The notes under the pieces were generated by a model, which had not been told where the DNA came from, ran no database searches, and saw only the letters and a list, made by a program, of their open reading frames with translations. A stretch of DNA of 52,611 nucleotides from Obelidium mucronatum (lineage: Eukaryota; Chytridiomycota; Chytridiomycetes; Chytridiales; Chytriomycetaceae), in NCBI GenBank assembly GCA_025765595.1, contig JAIVFH010000199.1, positions 1-52,611 of the forward strand, given 5' to 3'. Of this stretch, positions 31,672 to 41,842 are shown one piece after another (positions within the stretch are counted from its first letter, which is position 1; each line of letters opens with the position of its first letter). The position numbers and the translations under genes were made by a program.

Positions 31672-33566
31672 TCAATCCCTAAATATGTCTTCCTCCACGA
31701 CATCAGTACCAGGCATAACGGGTCGATTTGCAGGATGAGGCAGAAAGGGTTGGTCCTCTTCTGTTTGCTCGGCACTTTCCACAATCCCAACAAGTTCGCG
31801 ACTCTTTAAGATATGCCGACAAAAAGAGCGCCATTGCCCAGAAACTTGCTTGAACAAAGAACATGTATTCCGGTTTGTTTATGGAAACTAATCCACGGTA
31901 GACAAATGGGATAAACACTTCGGATATCAGGCTTGTACCGTATTGAAGAAGTCCAAATGCAGCAAATAGAGATCCTTGTGAAGATTCTGGAACGGACCGG
32001 GAGGATATACCACGAATAGTGGGACCAGCTATAGAGCCCCCGGTATAAAATAGCATTAATGGGTAGAACATCCATCCTTCAGACGCGAGGCCATGACATA
32101 TAAGACCAAAGCAAAACATAAAATAACCGTATCGGATGATTCCAAGCTCATATCGCGTCTTTACAACAAGGTTGCTTGCCTTTCCGATACTTCTCAGTAA
32201 GGCTGGGAGCACCAAGCTCAAGTAAAAGAGTCTGCAAAAAGACTTTGCCATTGAGTAGACACCGTAATCGTAGGCATCCCAACCAAACTATTTTAACTCA
32301 TTAGTTTGAAGAGCATCATGTAGGTCAAGTGCATACCCGTTGTGCAGGATACAGGAAAAACGAAAACTCATATCCAGCAGCTGCCATTCCGCTTAACGCC
32401 TGAACTAAAGCCAGGATAAGAAGCGAATTACCCCTCCCGGGTGTCGATAGAATATCCAGAGAGCCAGCCCATGACTTGAGAAAATGATTCCAAAGAAGAG
32501 GCGCAATTGGCTCATCAATAATTGCTTCTATATTACTGCTTGAGCTTCTGCTTGGTCTCCGGTTTGTGGATTGAGCTAGAGGTCCATTCGTCTGCTTCAG
32601 TGTCTCTGGAAGTACAAAGTAGAAATACAGCAGAGCCATAACATCCAAAGACAGAGTTATAATATAGACAGTGATTAATCCCGTTTTCTGAAGATATATG
32701 TGGGTTATGAGATAATATGTGAAAGGAAATAAAGGAACTCATACCCTGTAAAGCATACCACCCAAAAACGGACCCAACGTAAAAGCAATAAATGAAACGA
32801 CATCCATTATTAAAAGTGTCTGTGTTCTATTGGCTGGAGTACTTGTGTCCGCAATAAACGCGTATCCCGCCATCATCAACACCCCATATCCACCCATGAA
32901 CCCTTGAATCAAGTTTGAAACAACCAGAAACCATAAACTCATATCCGCGAATGCAACTCCGAGAACAAAAATGGAATCTAGGATAGCGGCTAGAATCGGA
33001 ACTATAACCATCGTTCTCCTACCAAGCCGATCCACAAGTCGACCCATCAGCGGAAGTAGCAAAAACGCTGGCACAGAAGAAACGAGGCCAATGATTTGGG
33101 ACCAAGCTGCAGTTTGGGATACCACTTTGTTTCTGCTTGCGCAAGTCTTGTAGTCCGGCAATCCGTTCCCAGACTCCGAAAAGAGTAGCGTTTGATTCCA
33201 GAAGTAGTTTCTCTCGTATTCGAGATTGTGGGTCGTATTCAAGTTGGTTTCCGATAACCCCAACTTTGGCCAAGCACCAGCTGCTCGAGCGTCATCACTA
33301 TCGCCAAGCTGTTTGCACACAGTCAGAATCAGAAACTGAGAAAATGCGGATCCGCCCATCGAAGCGCCCAGTTGGTGAATAAACATTGGCGGAATAATCA
33401 AGAACGGCGACTTCCAGTTGAAGTTTTCCCAGATTGAATTTGGGTTGACATGATTGAGCTCTTGGTTTCCGGAAGAAGCTTCGCTTTGGTCGGATTCAAT
33501 GTCAAATTCTAGGGGCGTTTCGCTGGGGTTGTCCCTTGGCGGTGTTTCTGGAGGAGACCGAAGCAT
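31672..33566 (-). CDS. Major facilitator superfamily transporter (SLC46-like arrangement)
   Basis: Three exons from ATG 33566: 33566 to about 32747, then from the acceptor after ATATCTTCAG, then from near 32287. The long acidic N-terminus (MLRSPPETPPRDNPSETPLE) precedes 12 likely membrane helices. After an extended, Cys-containing luminal loop between helices 1 and 2 comes the MFS motif A, MGRLVDRLGRRTMVIVP. Further helices: LIQGFMGGYGVLMMAGYAFI, SFIAFTLGPFLGGMLY, MLFYTGGSIAGPTIRG. Large first loop plus motif A resemble the SLC46 folate/heme or related drug-proton antiporters; the substrate is not predictable. The C-terminus needs a +1 change near 31795 (…LKESR to ELVGIVESAEQTEED), ending …VVEEDIFRD at 31672. 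Confidence 0.82.
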
Positions 33567-33980
33567 TCGCCACTTGTTTTTAAATTTGATTTCAGATTCT
33601 CTGACCTCGGTCTAGACTCGGTCTAAACAGTCTTACGCTCATTCGCTAATTAAGTTAGAGCGCGGTGCCGATAGGCATTCTTTGTTGCCGCACCTTGGAA
33701 TAGCCTGGAATAGCATGATTCGTGGTGCAAAACACAAATCTAAAAATTGTAAGTTGAACGATTTTAGTCGGTCTTAGTGTTGTTTGGATTGGTATATACT
33801 TTGTATTGCGATATTTAGTACACGTTGTGATTGTTATCTATTCTTCTCGGGAATTCTTCTGCAAACCGCTGCCTAAAAATGAGGGCATATTGCAACGAGT
33901 GCGTATTGGAAAGTGTTTATAGGTGGGTCATGGCGCGTTTCAATGGAGAAAAGAGAGGAAATAACAAAGAAGAATAATAA
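33567..33980. other. Divergent intergenic region
   Basis: 414 nt between the divergent MFS transporter and zinc-knuckle copy 6. It should hold both promoters. A short direct repeat CTCGGTCTA occurs twice near 33604-33620, and GGAATAGC occurs twice near 33700-33715. No clear TATA box position or RNA gene is visible. Confidence 0.4.
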
Positions 33981-34918
33981 ATGGATCTGCCGCCCCTCGA
34001 CGAATCCCCAGAAGTAATGCGCATTCTGCAACTTCGAATTATCGAATTAGAAGCAGCTTTCGTGTCTTTGACGGATCGAATCGATCGTTTGACTGCCGAA
34101 GACTCTCGTCAGGACAGCATCCAACTTCTTCAAACCCCTCCTACTTCAATCAGCAAGCAGCTATCTGCTGGTTCTGGCCATATACCTAGCTTCGGGAAGC
34201 CTTATGCTCAAAGCCAAAGCCCTGTCCTTCAACAACACCATCAACATCAGCATCAATCTCAACTCCACCATTCGGTCCACATGGATCGAATGTCCTTAAT
34301 CGATTCAGCAACATCATCGGGCGACCCCTTTCACGCTCCCTCGCTACTTGGAACAACAAGAAAGAGAGATCGGTCACCAGACGCCAACGCGAACCAAGCA
34401 CAACCAGGAAACCGCCATTTAGACAAATTCAAGAAACGTGATTATTCTCCTTCGGCTTCCAGCTCTAGATCAAGTGATCTGACTCCATCCAATGCGCCAA
34501 GAGCAGATCGCGTCAACCCAAGCCCATCAGCGCGAGTCTCGGCGTCTGGAAGCAACCGAATGATGAAACCAGCTCAGATTTGTTACACGTACAACTTGAA
34601 TCTTACATGCAGACCGAATTGCCCACACCGCCACGAGTGCTTGATTTGTTCTGGATCGCATCAAATGACTGCAAATCCAGGTAGCGGTAATTGTCCACAA
34701 ATGAACGAGTTTACCAAAAGTTGCTGTCCATTGTGGTATGTTTGTAAACTTTGATATCATAGACTCACCCTTTGAATGCACAATGAAAATTTTCCTCCCC
34801 ATTTTGTTGCAGGAATTGCGGAAGCAAGTTGACACACCCCAAGCAGTGTCCCTTGAGGCATTCCATTTGTGTACGATGCAAATCAGAGGCACATGCTGCC
34901 TTTGAATGCCCAAAATGA
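33981..34918 (+). CDS. Zinc-knuckle family copy 6 (modules A-B), intact
   Basis: A complete copy without frame breaks. Exons 33981-34735 and 34813-34918. N-terminal coiled coil ILQLRIIELEAAFVSLTDRI; a Gln/His/Ser-rich disordered middle with basic clusters (RKRDRS, KKRDYS) that look like nuclear signals; module A: CYTYNLNLTCRPNCPHRH with ECLICSGSHQMTANPGSGNC and SCCPLW. The intron in TG|G has donor GTATGT and acceptor TTGCAG. Module B: NCGSKLTHPKQCPLRHSIC with CVRCKSEAHAAFEC, then PK and stop. This copy is the best template for the family: two exons, about 286 residues. Confidence 0.85.
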
Positions 34919-35324
34919 AGTCGAAACAACGAAACAGCAGCCCCCTCTATTTTTATTCATTTTTAGAATTTTGAAGCAAAGGATTCGTGTATTGGAATCG
35001 GCATATAGGTTATCTGATTAGGTGCCATCACCTTTATCGAGTAGTAGGGTGTTGTAATTCCTAGGTGTAATTAGAACGCAAATAAAAATGCAACGAAAAA
35101 GAGAATTGCAATGACAACGGTTTGTCGTGTTTTTGAAGGCGTTTGTGAGGAACGTTATTGTGCAGCAAAACAGAGGATTAGTGCACCTTTACCTTCCTTT
35201 GAATATTTCCCTCGAAAACTACCGTAAACTTGGGAGTTCTATTACAAGATAGGTGATGATAATCACAGATAATCACACGCGAATGATAATTGGAAGGCAA
35301 ACTATTATCTAAATTCTTGTTTTA
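34919..35324. other. Intergenic, nothing recognised
   Basis: 406 nt between zinc-knuckle copies 6 and 7 on the same strand. It is AT-rich and contains AATAAA-like 3'-end signals near 35080 and short runs such as ATAATCACA repeated near 35258-35275. I see no gene or RNA. Confidence 0.4.
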
Positions 35325-36488
35325 ATGACGTCGACGACACCGCCAACAATCTATGACATTCACCGCCAAGTTATGAATCTTGAAGAACGGCTAAGGACTC
35401 AATTCATGAAATTGGAGGAGCTGTCGAAGCATGAAAGAGAGACCTTCGGTAGATGTAAATGACCCTGCCACCACAACACAAAATCGTCTGAAGTTGCTGG
35501 ATTCATCTAATAGAGTTTCAGAAAAACAGCCGTTATTATCATCGGACTCATCGGGCAGTTTGAATGAAAGTCAATCAACCTGTAGCACAAACCTGTCAGA
35601 AAACGAAAACTCGTCCCATAACCGTCAGGCTCCTGAACTTTCTCGAAATATGTCTCCTAGTTTTTTACCGTCATCCAGTCGAATGGATGAACCACGCGTA
35701 TCAAATGAATCACGTACTCAAAAAGTACACAGGCGTTCTGAAATTGAAAATGAAGAATTTCGAGAGAAAAGGCAGCCGAAGCGCTCCAGGGTTACCCGTA
35801 GCGAGTCACCAGTTTCACGACCAAGCTTCCGCACGTTTCTTCCCATATGTCGGGAATATAACTTTAAAACTTCTTGTGAAAGCCCCTTTTGCCCAAGACG
35901 ACACTGCTGCTGTATTTGCGGCTCTGACCATACAATCAAGAGCTGTCCCAATGGGAATTTCACGTGGAGGTCGTTCTGCACCTTGTGGTAATATCTTTTC
36001 AACTATACTTTTTTCGGCTCTTACCAATTCCACCGTAGGAACTGTTCAGGTTCTTGTAAACCAAATTGTCCCTTTGATCACCTGTGTTTGCATTGTAAAA
36101 GCGACGATCATGGATCATGTGCCTGTCCGAATTTGGCAAAGCCGACAGCTCATCGCCAGATTCACACTTGTTTTGATTTCAACTTTAGAACATGTGGCGG
36201 GAATAATTGTCCGCGTAAACATGGGTGCTTGATTTGCAGTGATCCTAAGCACAACATTCGTTCGTGTCCCTACAACGATTTTACGTGGAAGGAATACTGC
36301 TCGCACTGGTATCATGGAATCATTCATCTCGGTTCTTCCTTTTTGTAACAGAGGACTTCTTGTTTAGGAATTGTGGGTCTTGCTCTGCTGGTCCGACGTG
36401 TAGATTCAGTCATCGTTGTATAAAGTGCAAGGAGTCTGGCCATGGGTCCTTTGAATGCAGCTTTAAAGGCATTCCTCGAAAGGCTTGA
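35325..36488 (+). CDS. Zinc-knuckle family copy 7 with duplicated modules (A-B-A-B)
   Basis: ATG at 35325: MTSTTPPTIYDIHRQVMNLE, then ERLRTQFMKLEELSKHE, a coiled coil. A +1 change near 35430 joins this to the Ser-rich middle and basic REKRQPKRSRVTRSES. Exon 1 ends at 35987 after module A1 (CREYNFKTSCESPFCPRRH, CCCICGSDHTIKSC, FCTLW). Exon 2 (36039-36308, 270 nt) encodes module B1 (NCSGSCKPNCPFDHLC, CLHCKSDDHGSCAC) and then module A2 (CFDFNFRTCGGNNCPRKH, GCLICSDPKHNIRSC, YCSHW). Exon 3 encodes B2 (NCGSCSAGPTCRFSHRC, CIKCKESGHGSFEC) and ends at 36488. Both introns split the Trp codon as TG|G. The B1-A2 exon is symmetric (phase 2 both ends) and a multiple of three. Confidence 0.82.
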
Positions 36489-36518
36489 CTCTTTTCTTTT
36501 TTTCTTCACAATAAAAAA

Positions 36519-38620
36519 ATGTCTCTTGACCTTTCGTCATTTCTCCTGCCGCCACCGCCAGCCAACTGGGATGCTAACCACGACATCCGTGTGCACAAGC
36601 GCATCTCGCCCGTGAAGAGCGGCCGTGTCGAACCGGTTGGATCTGAGTTCCTTGCGGTGCTCAGACGTAACAGATACAACAGATCGCTGACCCAAGAGTA
36701 AGAACACTCATACTGTGTATCAGAGGCCTAACACTCATGCCTTTTTTTTTTAAAAAAAAAACCAGTTGGGAACTCGAGGCTGCGTTGAAGGGTTCTGATG
36801 AAGACAATGACGATGCCTGGGTCGAAGAAGAGGAAACCCCACAGTTGCTTGCTTCCAACCCAGACAAGTGGAAAACCCAAGATCACTACGCCATTATGGG
36901 AATTGCCCGTTTGAGATGGAGAGCAACTGATGCGGACATCAAGACTGCTTACCGCAAGAAGGTCCTCAAGCACCAGTTGAGTCTCTAATTTCAAAAAAAT
37001 TAGCTTTGGTTGATATCTGATTTGTTTTCTTGCATGTGATTCAGCCCAGACAAGAAGGCTGCCGCTTCTGGCCGCACGAACGACGACGCGTACTTCAAGT
37101 GCTTGCAAAAGGCCTGGGAAACCCTCACCGACCCATCCAAGCGTCGCCAGTTCGACTCCTGCGATCCAACCTTTGACGAAGCCCTCCCCTTGGCTCTCAA
37201 GAAGGGTCAAGATTTCTACGAAGTCTTTGGCCCCGCCTTTGAGAAGGAAGCCCGCTTTGGAAAAGACCCAGCCATCCACTCTGCCAAACTGGGAGACGAC
37301 AACTCTTCCCGTGAAGAAGTGGAGGCCTTTTACCAACACTGGATCCAATTTGACTCGTGGAGAACTTTCGAGTACATGGATGAAGAGGAGGAAGGATTGG
37401 ATGACTCTCGTGAAGCAAAGAGATGGTTGGACAAGAAGAACCGTGCCAACCGTTCCCGTTTAAAGAAGGAGGACAACCAGCGTGTTATCAAGTTCATTGA
37501 AGTCGCCATGAAGCTTGACCCACGTATCCAACGTATCAAGGAGGAGGAAAAGGCTGCCCGTGAAGCCAAGAAGTACGCCAAGGAAAACGCTGGAAAGAAG
37601 GAGGCAGAAGAAAAGAAGAAGGCTGAAGAAGCGGCTGCTGCTGCCGCTGCGATTGCTGCCGCCGAGGACAAGGTCCGCCGTGAAGCCGAAAAGAAGGAGA
37701 AGGAAGCCCACAAGAAAATGGCTCGTAAGACCCGTAATGCTATCAAGGCCATCTTTTCCGAGAACGGATCCTTCTTGGTAGCCAAGGCCACCGCCTCCCA
37801 GCTTGAAGAACAGCAAGCCAAGTTTGACATTCTCATTGAAGCGTCTGAACTCTGGCAACTGGAAGAATTCAAGGAACGTCTTGAAGCTGCCAAGGGAGCT
37901 GCCGCCCTCAACGCTGTGTTTGAAGAAGAATTGTCCCTCTTGAAGGAACGTCAGGATGCTGATGCCGCCAAGAAGGCTGCTGCCGCCGCTGCCGCCGCTT
38001 CCGGCAACGTTGTCGTCAAGAAGGCCAAGGCTCCTTGGAGCTCCAAGGAGACCACTGCTTTGATCAAGGGAGTCAAGAACTTCCCAGGTGGTACTGTCTC
38101 GCGATGGGAGAAAATTGCCGAGTACGTCAACTTGCACGGCGTCGATTCCCCAGCAGACTCCAATGATCGTTCTGCCGATGAATGTATCAAGAAGAGCAAG
38201 GAAATGCAGGACGCCTCTGTAGCTGAGCGCAACGCTTTGCAATCCGCTGCTGCTGATACCGCTGCCAAGAAGAAGGCTGTCGACATCAAGGAAAAGGCGA
38301 CTGATCGCAAGGAAGTTAACACCGACTTGGCTGTTCCAGCTGTTGGTTCTGCTAAAGCCGCCGCTAAGCCTGCTGCTCCTGCTGCCGCTGCTGGAACTAC
38401 CGCTGGTGGATTTATTCTCCCTGACAACGACAAGTGGACTGCTGCTCAGCAAGCTGCTCTTGAAGATGGTCTCAAGAAGTACCCAGCGTCTCAATTTTCT
38501 GCTGCACCAGCCAAGAGATGGGAGCAGATTGCCAGCGACATTGGCATGAGCACCAAAGATGTCAAGCAGAGAATGAAGGACTTGCAAGATGCCATCAAGA
38601 AGAAGTCTGGAAAGAAGTAA
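36519..38620 (+). CDS. ZUO1: Zuotin/DNAJC2 ribosome-associated J-protein
   Basis: Exons 36519-36697, 36766-36975 and 37045-38620. MSLDLSSFLLPPPPANW starts the protein. The J-domain reads DHYAIMGIARLRWRATDADI, then AYRKKVLKHHPDK; the HPD loop is formed across the second splice (CA|C). After it come the zuotin homology region (FYEVFGPAFEKEARFG, FDSWRTFEYMDEEEEG), a long charged Lys/Glu/Ala helix, and two SANT/Myb-type repeats (APWSSKETTALIKGVKNFPG and DKWTAAQQAALEDGLKKYP). Zuotin partners Ssz1 in the ribosome-associated complex and stimulates Ssb at the tunnel exit. C-terminal SANT domains match metazoan MPP11/DNAJC2 and many fungi, unlike budding yeast. Codon choice is strongly biased (AAG, GCC), as in highly expressed genes. 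Confidence 0.96.
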
Positions 38621-38809
38621 ACCATTACCTTGTTCTTAACTGCAACTACAATGTGCCGAAATAAACTTGTTCTCGAAGCATTCGGTGGATATTTGTGATA
38701 ACTGTTTTGTTGTGCAGCTTATTCATGTGGGCTTGATTCATTCAATATTATTCCAGGCATCACTCTCAACACTGGCTGCTTGGTACGTGTTTACCAAATT
38801 CTATCCTTA

Positions 38810-41498
38810 TCAAAGTCTGCCATCCAAAATGTCGCCGTGACAATCAGCAGATCCATGACCTTGCTCTCCACATCTGTAGCAAATGTGATCAAAATTGCAT
38901 CCTGGGTTATTACAACATCCACTGTTCCTGTTGACAAAGACCAAAAGAAAGTTTAAAAAAACAAAGTCGAATATTCTGATTTTGTCAGGGGAGAGGGCAG
39001 AACTAACCATAAGGAGCAATACTTTCTCCAACGAAAGTTTCCATCTTTACAAGCTTGAATTCGATGACTTCCTTGACAGATTAAACAGACATGTCTCTTG
39101 CGACACGATTTCGCCATGCACTTTGGTTTAAAGTTGAAGGCATGGCAAATGTGACCACTGTAGTCTGCCTTCCCGCGATAATCTGCGGCACTCCGTTCTG
39201 TGATTACACTGGACGAGTCATCATCAAGTCTGATGTAAGCCGTCTTGTTGAATGACGACGCTGCAGGGCGGTAGGGATTAAATTCGTCGTTGTCACCGCG
39301 TCTTGGTTCTTCTTTGATGGTGATGGCGGCAGCGTCGGACTTTGAGGAAAATGCGCTGTCACTGATGGTTTGAGTGCACTCGAATGATTTGTGGCCGTGT
39401 TCGAGGCAACGCATGCATTGAGTGTGGTTGAATTTACATACTTTTTTCAAGCATTCACTCATGTTCCTGAAAAAAAAAGAAGGATGTCTTATCAGTTTGT
39501 TGCGTTCCGAAAAAAAAAATAAACCAACATAAAATAAAAATAGTCTCGAACCAATATGTGCAGCAGTTCCTTCTATCTCCGTAAAACTCTCGGCAATCCA
39601 AATAATTATGTTTACCAGCACAAATGACACATTCATGCCTGTGTTTGCATTGAGGCCCAAATGTACATTTTTGGATATTGAATCCATGACACAAGTGCAC
39701 AAGATTTGGTTTTCTCTCTTCAGCGGCGTGAGAGCGACTTTTCTTATGCTGGTCTCCACCTTCTTCCGCGAGTCCTGGAGAACGGCTACGTTTGCGGGAC
39801 CTGTCATTTCTGAAGTCGTCACTTCTGGAGTCGTATCTCGTGGTGTTTGATGAGATAGGCCGTTCCATGTCCCTAGAATCTCCGTCATTGTCATTCCCGT
39901 GTTCCGCTCCTGCTTCTACCGAAGACGAAATTTCACAGTGTTCATGCATGCCAGTCGCATCTTGCGCTTCAGGAAATCCATGCATTCTTCCTTGAATTTG
40001 GCGTGGGGATTTGAAGTCAAGAGGGTGATCTCCACCGACAGCAGCAGTGGGACCAGTAGCAGACACCCCAGTACCAGCATCTGCTCCTTCTGCCTCAATT
40101 ACAGGCGGTAATGCAGTCTGACTCGCCAATGGGTTTTGTTCCAAAATGTGTCTCAAAAAGTCTGAAATTTCCGTTTCCGTTGTTCGCGCCACTTCTTCTG
40201 GCTCTATCGCTCTTTTTGTAGACAGGGCAGTTGCGGGAGTATCGTTTTTTGATCCATACTCCAACTCTCTGTTGTTGGTAGGTTGATTGTCGATTGACGG
40301 CAATCGGCACTTGTAGGCCTGATGTCCCTTATTAAAACATCTTGTACACTCGTGGATAAAATTACAACGGTTTGAGCCACTGCGTGGTTGACAATCGCCG
40401 CAATTCCTGCAGGAGAAGGAAAAAAAATACGTGGTTTTTTATGTTTCACGGTTATCATCCGGAATTTAGATATTCCAAGAATGTTGGCACATACCAATTG
40501 ACGCATACGTCTTTGGTTCTTCCTGTATGACTTTTACACGATCTTTGAGGGTGGGGGCCGCCGCAAACTACACATTCATGACGTAACCGACAAACTGTAA
40601 AGGGTCTACAAACTCGAAAGTTGTATACACTACAAATCTTGACAGCTTGGTCATCCAGTTGTTGTTGTTGCTGTTGCTCCGGTTGATGATTTGTTTTGTT
40701 TCCACCCAGTCTATCACGAATATCCCCAATTGAGGATTCAAGATTCTTTGAAGACTCCCCCGAATGTTGTCTTTCAAGAACTCGATCTGGAGAGTCATCT
40801 TTTGGAATTGGTTTTGTTCTTTCACGAATCTCGATTGATCCGATGCGTTTGATGGGTGGACTCCTGGTTTCAACTGTTTCGTTCAATTTGTGCTCTTTTT
40901 CCTTTTGATCTTCACTGTGCCTTGAATTCGCTTGTTGCTGTTGGAGAAGAATTTGCCTTAAGTTAAACGCAGTGTTATTACGCTCCTCTTCTTCCTCCTG
41001 TTGCTGCTGCTGTTGCTGTTGCTCTTGTTGTTGTCGAATGATTTGCATATCTGAGTCAGAGACTACGATTGGACTCATTGGCGATCGCACGCTTGGAGTC
41101 TCAGCGGGAGTTTGTTGGGGCAAGTTGAAGTGAGAGAAAGAGTGTTGCTGAACGTTCTCGACTTTGACGGAAGATGATTCATTGGCAAGATTGACCAGTG
41201 ATTGCAGATATGACATTGCCTGGTCTCGGCCCGGCGTTGCTGTGGGTGTGGGAGCAAGCACACCTGTGGCGCTGGCGCTAAATGCCGATGTTGATCCAGC
41301 TCTGGCTGTGGGTAAGGGACTGAAGCTGGCGAGGAGTGTGTTGAGTTTTTGAACCTCTGCCTTCAGATTGGCCACTTCAACGTTCTGCTCAGTGACTCTT
41401 GCTTCGAGACCAATCACTCGTTGGATCACTTGCAGAAGCATTACGGATTCGAAGGATGCGTTTGGGTCTGCTCCTGTCTGTTGTCCGTGGAAGGACAT
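38810..41498 (-). CDS. Zinc-knuckle family copy 8 with three module pairs (A-B-A-B-A-B)
   Basis: Four exons that join in frame without correction: 41498-40495, 40406-39552, 39466-39008 and 38927-38810. N-terminus MSFHGQQTGADPNASF (an upstream ATG lies at 41543), then coiled coil LLQVIQRVIGLEARVTEQNV, Gln- and Glu-rich tracts and a psi-K-x-E site (SVKVENVQ). A1: CSVYNFRVCRPFTVCRLRH, ECVVCGGPHPQRSC, VCVNW. B1: NCGDCQPRSGSNRCNFIHEC, RCFNKGHQAYKC. A2: CHGFNIQKCTFGPQCKHRH, ECVICAGKHNYLDC, CCTYW. B2: CKFNHTQCMRCLEHGHKSFEC minus its first Cys pair. A3: CHAFNFKPKCMAKSCRKRH, VCLICQGSHRIQAC, YCSLW. B3: CCNNPGCNFDHICYRC, GEQGHGSADC. Exons 2 and 3 (855 and 459 nt) are symmetric phase-2 B-linker-A units. 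Basic RKRSRSP motifs suggest a nuclear protein. Confidence 0.88.
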
Positions 41499-41842
41499 CG
41501 AGAGTAGAAGAGCTGTGTGAGAAAGAAAAAAAGTGTAATGCATTGGTAAAGTTGTCCACTAAAAGCCTCTAAAAGCATTTTCAGTCGAATGGTGTATCCT
41601 ATATTTTTGGTTATCGTGTCCTCTTTATGTAATGGAGCAATTGTTGGTTTGCTTTGTCAGTTTTGCAAGACGTTCAACAGTAGAACATCAGTGTTTAACA
41701 GGGGAGCGCCAAAGGTACTAGGGAAAGTTAATTATTCGCTCGTATTTGCGAGACCGTGAGTGGAATTCGAATGGAGTCGCATTTCCCTTCATCAAACCAA
41801 ATCCAAAAAATCTGTCCGAAACCGCATTCCGAAACACCGCTG

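Noticed and set aside
31178..31738. 186-codon plus-strand frame near the MFS gene
   Set aside because: It overlaps the MFS C-terminal region on the other strand, has no domain, and follows the stop of zinc copy 5.
37460..38587. 375-codon minus-strand frame rich in Ser/Leu
   Set aside because: Antisense shadow of the zuotin charged helix and SANT region, caused by AAG/GCC codon bias on the plus strand.
28538..41498. Retrotransposon Gag (CCHC knuckles)
   Set aside because: No protease, reverse transcriptase, integrase or long terminal repeats are seen, and the genes have conserved spliceosomal introns. A domesticated origin remains possible but unsupported.
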